Below, piece by piece: positions 57,471-64,000 of a DNA stretch of 64,000 nt (its first letter is position 1; each line of letters begins with the position of its first letter). A program made the position numbers and the translations under genes. The notes below the pieces were generated by a model. It was not told the origin of the DNA and made no database searches. It saw only the letters and a list, made by a program, of their open reading frames with translations. Origin of the DNA: Gnetum montanum (lineage: Eukaryota > Streptophyta > Gnetopsida > Gnetales > Gnetaceae). Where the stretch lies: contig MNCI01016265.1 of NCBI GenBank assembly GCA_015680685.1, positions 135,222-199,221 on the forward strand. Direction: 5' to 3'.

Positions 57471-58984
57471 TGAAACACCACAAAAATTTTGGCTAACACT
57501 TGTAGACAGAAATTAGGCTAAGTCATGACCAAGCTTGAAAGCCTCAAAAAACAGCATCAAATGGAGCAACAATTGAACAAGCGAGAGTTCCCCGAGATCC
57601 ATTGGAGACTACATCAACATCTAGCAACAAGAACTACAGGTTTCAAACTCAAAGCACTTAGTTTTGACTAAGTATACTTCTTGCACATAGGCCTGCACGC
57701 CCAGCGTACAGCTCAGCGTGCAGCTCAGCGTGCAGCAACTTTTCAGCTCCAAAAATGAGTCAAAACATGTCAAAATTGAGTGTTTGGACCCCCAGGACCT
57801 TCCTAAGGATCCCCAACAGCTCTTAGGCACTTGAAATTCAACTTTTGGGCTCCAAATGATGGGTTTTCATGCCTACACGCTGGCCTACACGCCCAGTGTG
57901 TACCATCATAGGCAGACCAAAATAAACACTCAGAGCATGATTTTCACAGGCAATCAACTCCCAGAGGTAGGGAAACTATTAGACATCATCCTGGGCTCCA
58001 AAAAATCAAGTTGTGACCTTGAAAAGTGGCACTTTCATGCCTATACGCTGGCCTACACGCCCTGCATGCCCAGCATGTACACTTTTGGAGCCTCCTAAAA
58101 TCCTATCAAATCAAGGTCAAATGAGCCCAAAATCGATAGGCAACATCCTCAAGACATCGAGCATCCAAATCCATCCTCAAAACTGGCTTCACAGTTTGAA
58201 ATTTGTTCAAAAATTCTTCATGCTTATCCATACGTTGTCCAGCATGTTGAGTCTATACGCCCAGCGTGTACACGTAGGCATGGTTCACGCTGTACACATG
58301 TAAAATTTCATTCTGCTACACTCGGTTGATGCTCCACATGTAACTCGATCCAAAATTCCAGTGTCCCACAACCAATCATCCCATCTTAGATCCAAATTTA
58401 ATGCCCAAACTTGTACAAAAACCCAGATTTTAGACCAAATCAGGGGTTGAAAATGGAGAGAATCTTGGCAAAAAATTTGGGGCAACCCACACTGAGAACA
58501 TCCACAACACCCATCCTATACGCTGGACTTGGACCTTGCACACTGAGCATACAGCCTCCACACTGTGCCTGCATTCTGAACCAGCACACTATCACACCTT
58601 CGCATCCACCAGGGCTCTTCGTTTGCCTTGTGTCAGACTCACAACTGCGTCTAGACCGATGCATTGTAATTTTCATTATGCAATAATATTTCTGCATTTT
58701 CGGCTAAGATTTGTTACAGTTTTTGTTCATATTTCATTATCTCTTGTTTATATTCCTGCACGCTGATTTACATTTTTCATACCATTTACGTATAACCTGG
58801 CATATCGCACATTGGCATATGTTTAGGAAAATCCTTGTCTGATCTGCGTCCGGACCACCCAAGGTACTCTACCTTCGTCAGTTCCAACTTGCCCTCAAGC
58901 GAAGGTAGGGTCTTCTGTGCCTGTCTGTAGATCTCCTGGTGTACATTTCATTCCAGCTACGCACCGACGATTTCAGACAGTACA
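57471..58984 (+). repeat. 5' LTR, family B
   Basis: About 1514 bases, TGAAACACCAC...CAGACAGTACA. The last 150 bases match the 15693 and 28711 LTRs (ACCTTCG...CTGTCTGTAGATCT...CACCGACGATTTCAG). The middle contains many CTACACGCTGGCC / CCCAGCGTGTAC phrases. Short reading frames inside (57856-58766) are translations of these repeats, not genes. Confidence 0.88.
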
Positions 58985-58990
58985 GAAAAA

Positions 58991-59007
58991 TGGCGCTGGA
59001 AGGAGGA
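58991..59007 (+). other. Primer-binding site, family B
   Basis: TGGCGCTGGAAGGAGGA, six bases after the LTR end, one to two bases different from the site at 28688. The six-base spacer is conserved between the two elements. Confidence 0.75.
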
Positions 59008-59541
59008 CCAGAAACTACTTAAATTTGTTCTGATCTTATACACCTGCCCCCTGTGCCTCTGATCTACTACCTGGTTTTCTCATATTTACGCTAGCATCAA
59101 AATTATATCTAATTTTGTACCTCTCAAATTTGTGTCCTATTCTGCAGAATTCTCAGCGTCTACACGCTGCCCAACGTACCTGCACGCTGTAGACCCTGTC
59201 TACACGCTGCCCAACGTACCTGTATGCTGTAGACCCTGTCTACATGCTGCCAACTTACCTGCACGCTGTAGACCCTGTCTACACACTGATCACTCCAGCT
59301 TTACGCTGATAATTGCAGTCTGCACGCCATGACCTTAGTTTACATGCTGTGACTAGTTTCTGTACATTGGTCGTTGAAGCCTATACGCTAGGACCCATTC
59401 CATACGCTGCGTAAACACGCTGCACGCTGCCAACTTAGGTGTACGCTGATAAGTATACCCATTTCATACTTGGCCAAATCCTCACCCATACACCCTGACA
59501 TTGTCTCCCATTTACCTAGTTACACTTACGACCTTTTCATC
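59008..59541 (+). other. Family B leader with ACGCTG repeats
   Basis: Untranslated. Besides the 40-bp array, degenerate TACACGCTG units continue to about 59450. A short reading frame (59132-59332) is only a translation of the array. Confidence 0.65.
59161..59279. repeat. 40-bp tandem repeat, three copies
   Basis: Units start TACACGCTGC / TACATGCTGC at 59161, 59201 and 59241 (last unit 39 bases), each containing AACGTACCTG (AACTTACCTG in the third), then GCTGTAGACCCTGTC. It lies in the leader. Confidence 0.97.
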
Positions 59542-62480
59542 ATGAATACTACCAACATCAACGTTTCAACCAAGGCCATTCCAGATACCATTGGCCCCAT
59601 GACGATGCCGATACCCATTATGCAACCCATAGGGGCCCACAGCGAGGTTAATCCCCAGGGGGAACCTCGTTGATCTCTCAAACTGCAAGGGAAGAATTCA
59701 TCATTCAATGCCATAACACAGGAACAGTACAACTTTATATGCATGAAGATAGAAGCTGGCCTGGCAGTGGATCAAACTAAGCTGGAGGCTAAAAAATAAT
59801 ATCAACTGATTCATAAGGGAGGACATGAGTTCATCCCCTCCCCATATGACATCATCCCTCTTCTAGAGCATTATTCTGAGCTCATCTCACAGCTCCTCCT
59901 GGTAAGGAGCAGATCTCTAGACCAGTCCATAGTAAATCCTCAATTAGAGGAGGAGGATGATTTCGCGGCTCAGTCCAAACACGAAGATTCATACCATACT
60001 CTCAGTCCACACACGTACGTGAACCTGTTATTTCATCCCTTCATGAGGGATACTATGTCTCTCCACTCATTTAAAACCACTCAAGCACATGTGCCTCAAC
60101 AAGAAACATCCACTCTTGTTCCCACCCTTTCAGTGGCCGACACCCAATTTAATATACCCATTACCACAATTCCTCTCGTCACCACACCACCCCCTTTCTT
60201 ACAAATACAACCCCAACAACATCCCCCTCAAACTAATGAGGGAGTAACTTTCCCACCCCAAGTGATCGGGATGTCCTATGTGATACCAGCTTCTACATCC
60301 GCGCACTATATACCACAGATCCAAACTCAAAGAGCATCCTTCACCACCTCAACTCAACAAGTTCAGGGTGTTCCCCCATAAAACATGACCAAGCAGTGGG
60401 CTACAACTGATATGTAGCCACATCAACCCCCTCACTACAACATACCACCTCCTACAGTTCCATCCACGAACATCCCTCAAGTACAACAACAACAACAACA
60501 ACAACCATTTCCTCACAGTATGCTACCCTTAGTAGCATCTACTATGAATATTCCACAAGTGCAACCTCCAACCACTCAACTCTCCTCTTTCCAGCCCACT
60601 GTGCAATAATCTAACTTGTATACGACACAACATAATCAATCTACTATCTTTCCTAGTGCCCAAGACTGGGCTGAAGCCAAAAAACTGATGCAAGAGCTAA
60701 CTGATGAGGTCAAGCACCTCAAAACAGCTACCGACGAAGAGCTTAAGATAATAGATTTCTATCAAGATGACCCTATCATCTCTTCGATTCCACCTCTAAC
60801 ATTACTTAAAGGTGTTTCCCTACCCACCTTAACCAAATACAATGGGGAAACAGACCCCAACGCCCATCTTGTAACATTTAGACTGGAGTGCGTGTTGCTT
60901 CAAGCATGGCCACATGCCATCTTGCGAGTGTTCCCCATGTCCCTCACAGGGAGAGCACTTGACTAGTATCGGGCTTTGCCCCGAAACTCCATAGCTTCTT
61001 TGGAAGATTTATTACACCAATTCGTTACTAGGTTCAAGTATAACTTGAAGCCTGAAGCAACACTTGACAGCCTCATACAAGTCAAGCAAGCACCGCTTAA
61101 ACCTGTTCAAAAATTTATTCAACGGTGGAGTGCTGCCCTCAATGAGCTCCATGAGCCAATCCCGGAGACTTATCTCCTCACTATTCTAAAGGGGGCTATT
61201 AATGATTTTGTAAAGTCCAAACTATACTATCTTAACACACGCACTCTTAGCCAAGCATTCGTACAAATAAAGAATATTGAAGAAGCTACACAAAATAGTC
61301 ATGATCCAGCCTATTCAGCATTTAGAAACCAACATAATAAGAAAGACAAAGAAAAGGCTAAGGCAACTATAGCAGTAGTAGCAGAAACACAACAAACAAG
61401 TACAAAACAACAAGACAAACCGCCTATTGCCCCTACTAACTATGCTAGACAAGCTCCCGCTACTACACCCGAACCTTCTACATCACAAACTGCTACAACA
61501 GGTCATGCCTGAAACTTTGAGAGGAAAGATCCTTCCTAATACACACCACTGCCTGCGAAGCCTTCTCAGCTTTTTGAACAACTTTTGAAGGATGGAATGA
61601 TGAAACACAAGCAGATGTCCCCTACAGCTATTCAAAGACATGATCGATTCTGTGAATTGGTCAAGAATCTAGGCTTGGCCACACCTAATGAGCCTCCTGT
61701 CCCAAAAGGCTTTAGATTCGATAGGTTTTGTGAGTACCATCAACATAATGGGCACGGTACCGATTTTTGTTTTGCCCTCAAACAAGACATCCAACGAATG
61801 ATAGATAGAGATGAAATAACTTTCAATGAGTCCAACCCAGTCTAACCGTAAAACCAATCCATGGGCATATATAAGGATCCATTAAATACTAAGGAAGCAC
61901 CATACGTAATTAATACCATCTACTTAGACAACGAACAAGAAACACCCAAGATTAACACCCTTTATTTAGATAATGAATAGCAAACACCTAGAAAACCCTT
62001 TGTAGTTTGTATCCCTCCTACTGCACAAACCTCCACACCTCAATCATCATGTCCTCAATATAACCTGTCTACAACGCAAAGACCCTATGTCATCCAGATT
62101 CCCCCCGCGGTGGCAGCCTATACCATACCACCACAAGACAAACCATACGTAGTCCGTGTACCTCTTATCGCTACTACCCTAAACACGCAACCTCCTACCC
62201 GGCCCACTCCCTATGTAGTCCAGGTGCCACCTGCGGTTGCAACTACGGAGGCACAACCCCCAACTAGACTTACTCCATATGTTGTCAGGATACCCAAACA
62301 TCCTGATAACCACCAACCTTCCACTCCGCAAACACAGAATAAACCGACCCTGTATGTTGTTAGGGTGCCCTAGGAACCTGACACTCAACCACCTTCAACC
62401 GTCCAATCGCAACCCCGTCCTACTCCATACGTTGTACAGGTTCCAAACTAACCTAATGTTCAAAACCAAATATTCCCCCG
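59542..62480 (+). pseudogene. Gag, family B (one frame with nonsense codons)
   Basis: From MNTTNINVSTKAIPD a single frame runs nearly 1000 codons, broken only by about a dozen stops. YNFICMKIEAGLAVDQ; a long Pro/Gln/Thr linker with a CAA repeat (60485-60506); ADEEL-like TDEELKIIDFYQDDP; core FVTRFKYNLKPEATLDSL and IQRWSAALNELHEPIPETYL (61010-61175); RFCEYHQHNGHGTDFC (61720); then five PYVVxVP repeats (62080-62440). Nearly every stop is explained by CAA/CAG-to-TAA/TAG or TGG-to-TAG/TGA. The frame shifts before the protease. Confidence 0.9.
62080..62450 (+). repeat. PYVVxVP protein repeat between Gag and protease
   Basis: The Gag tail repeats (T/R/K)PYVV(Q/R)(V/I)P about every 20-28 residues: RPYVIQIPPAV, KPYVVRVPLIA, TPYVVQVPPAV, TPYVVRIPKHP, TLYVVRVP, TPYVVQVPN. 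Spacers are Thr/Gln/Pro-rich. The other family B element has PFVI-type equivalents at 25938-26200. Confidence 0.8.
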
Positions 62481-62579
62481 CGGCACACGCTAGAACGCCT
62501 GGCAAACAGGCTCACACGGGAACGCTTGAAGAAAGAACATCAACAGCTTGCCTTAGGACCCCCCAAGCCTACTCCATTA

Positions 62580-63779
62580 AGTGTAGTACTCATGACATCA
62601 CCTAATGATGAACCAAACACGAGCTATAAGGGAGAATCATCAAGAATAAATGATACATCTAAATCAACGGTTACAGAAGACATCGTCAAACCAGCTACAC
62701 ATGAGATAGAACTGTTGGGCCCGATAGACTAGGTAACTACTAACAAGCATACACCTAACAGTAAAGATTTAGCAATAGCCCTAACACAGGTCACGCAGGT
62801 ACATAAACAGAAAAACACTTCATTAAGCCCATATGACTTGATGTTAACGTCTCAAACTCATCGCGAAGCCCTAGTACGCATGTTGACATCGATCCTAGTA
62901 AGCGAAGACTTACCCCCAAATGAACTTTCCACTCATGCGGTAATGTATTCGTCTCAAGGGTCGATTTCTAAATCACTAGGCTTCCATACTAACAATGTCA
63001 AAATTGATAAGAAAACAGAAGATGTAACAACCGCACCTATGTTCATAACGATACAAGTAAATCAATTCAAAATACATCGAGTGCATGTAGATGATGGAGC
63101 CGCCACAAACGTAGTACCTTATCCCGTCATTGAATAATTAGGGCTTACGGAACTAATTAGACCAACCTCCACTTCATGTTTAAAATCATTTAGTGGATCA
63201 CGCGTAGTAGTAAAAGGCATCATAACTTTGGACTTTATAGCAGGGGATCAGTTCCCCACATCTGCTAACTTTGTTGTCATCGACGAAATGCCAGGGTTCA
63301 ACTTAATATTAGGAAGACCCTGGTTGGCCCAACTGAGAGCAGTCTCTTCCCCCATACACCAAGAGATTCACTTGCCTTATGAAGGTGGTGAAATCGTTAT
63401 ACACGGGGAGGCTACTACACCTACCATCTCATCATATACGGATACAAATCAAGGCTCGGAGGTTAAGTTTGAAGAACCTAAACAGGATGACACAAAGGAA
63501 AAACAAAGTTGCATGCAACCAATAGACAATGATCCATCAGACGTAAAAGAAACTTCACCTAGCATAAAAACATCTGAACCTGAAACTATACATATACCAC
63601 CTAACTTAGAAACTATGACAAACATTGAAACTACTAAACATACGGAAACACTAGAAGACGCCAAAATGGAGTCTGTTCCATCAGACGCCCCTTGGGCTGA
63701 ATTACTGTTCAACATGATCAACGAAGGGGACGCTAAGTACAGAGTCATACCCACCAGTGTCACTCCTAACATTAAATAA
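62580..63779 (+). pseudogene. Retropepsin-type protease, family B
   Basis: HREALVRMLTSILVSEDLPP, VHVDDGAATNVVPYPVIE (active-site Asp), a stop pair, then DFIAGDQFPTSANFVVIDEM and FNLILGRPWLAQLRAV. A Thr/Glu/Ser-rich tail of about 110 residues ends at 63779. It is in one frame (different from gag) and closely related to 24689-25819. Confidence 0.88.
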
Positions 63780-64000
63780 AGAAAAATCAAAAAATTGCTA
63801 AAACGTTAAACTACATTCTTTGTCCGAAATGACGTTAAACTATCACATGTTTGCAACAACATAAAACTAGCCATGACCAGAAATGGCCGGTTTACCAAGA
63901 AATCCACCCATATCACTTGAAACTTCTCTTGTTTACACATGGCCCAAAATGGCCTTAAACTAGTGTGTGGGGCCCGCAATGGCCTTAAACTAGAGCATTT
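63780..64000. repeat. Post-protease GTTTAA-type repeats, start of array
   Basis: AATGACGTTAAACTA (63829), CATAAAACTAGCCATGACC, ATGGCCTTAAACTAG twice (63950, 63979). These are the plus-strand form of the 24360-24688 repeats and stand at the same place, directly after the protease stop codon. The array continues past the window. Confidence 0.75.

Larger units (their letters stand above)
57471..64000 (+). mobile_element. Family B (Tat-like) element nested in family A integrase, runs off the window
   Basis: LTR, primer-binding site, leader with a 40-bp tandem repeat, gag, protease and the start of the post-protease repeat region are present. Reverse transcriptase, RNase H, integrase and the 3' LTR would lie past 64000. 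Gag and protease blocks align with those of the minus family B element, but the LTR interiors differ strongly, so the two belong to different subfamilies. Confidence 0.88.

Noticed and set aside
57856-58766. Several overlapping reading frames on both strands
   Set aside because: All lie in the family B LTR and reflect its ACGCTG repeats; no domain is visible.
59132-59332. Cysteine-rich repeat peptide
   Set aside because: It is a translation of the 40-bp leader tandem repeat; the third unit is 39 bases, which breaks the frame of the repeat.

Overview
This window is plant nuclear heterochromatin, almost certainly from a land plant with a large, repeat-rich, AT-rich genome. It holds Ty3/Gypsy LTR retrotransposons of the OTA group stacked end to end and nested in each other. 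I see no intact host gene and no tRNA, rRNA or CRISPR. Species cannot be assigned. There is one 43-base gap (36426-36468), and single Ns lie at 23939 and 24157. All coding sequence is decayed, so coding entries are called pseudogenes.

Two retroelement families account for most of the DNA. Family A (Athila-like) has LTRs of about 0.8-0.9 kb bounded by TGATGA...TCATCA, a primer-binding site matching the 3' end of tRNA-Asp, a basic Gag, a retropepsin, an RT with FLDGYSGYNQI, RNase H and integrase. Family B (Tat-like) has LTRs of 1.4-1.5 kb starting TGAAACACC, a different primer-binding site (TGGCGCTRGAAGGAGG), a Gag with a CEYHQxxGHGTDxC motif and a second, Tat-type RNase H.

Layout. 1-3640: a family A gag/protease fragment (minus) flanked by inverted and direct repeats. 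3641-6290 (plus) and 13740-8490 (minus): two inverted copies of one unit, namely integrase end/3' region, a TATA-bearing LTR-like block, an extra ORF (ORF-X) and an LTR. Between them, 6291-8433 holds a truncated minus-strand family A element with its primer-binding site. 14100-14570: a probable LINE C-terminal relic. 15693-30138: a family B element (minus) with both LTRs; its RT is missing, and in its place lies a plus-strand, five-exon gene-like unit (21000-23940) whose splice junctions keep the reading frame. 30308-40148: a family A element with both LTRs and a perfect ATTAA target duplication. 40149-45361: LTR-bearing debris, including a probable solo LTR. 45362-50685: a minus family A element lacking its gag half, joined head-on to a plus-strand 3' end and LTR (50686-52125). 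51336-57470: a family A element cut in its integrase by a family B element (57471 to the window end).

Nothing here is likely to be functional as a protein. Most Gag and Pol stop codons look like C-to-T or G-to-A changes, as expected for long-methylated DNA. The points of most interest are the spliced antisense gene-like unit inside the family B element, ORF-X in the position an env-like gene would occupy, the palindromic GATATCG clusters in family A promoters, and the GTTTAA-GTCAT repeat arrays at two fixed places in family B elements.
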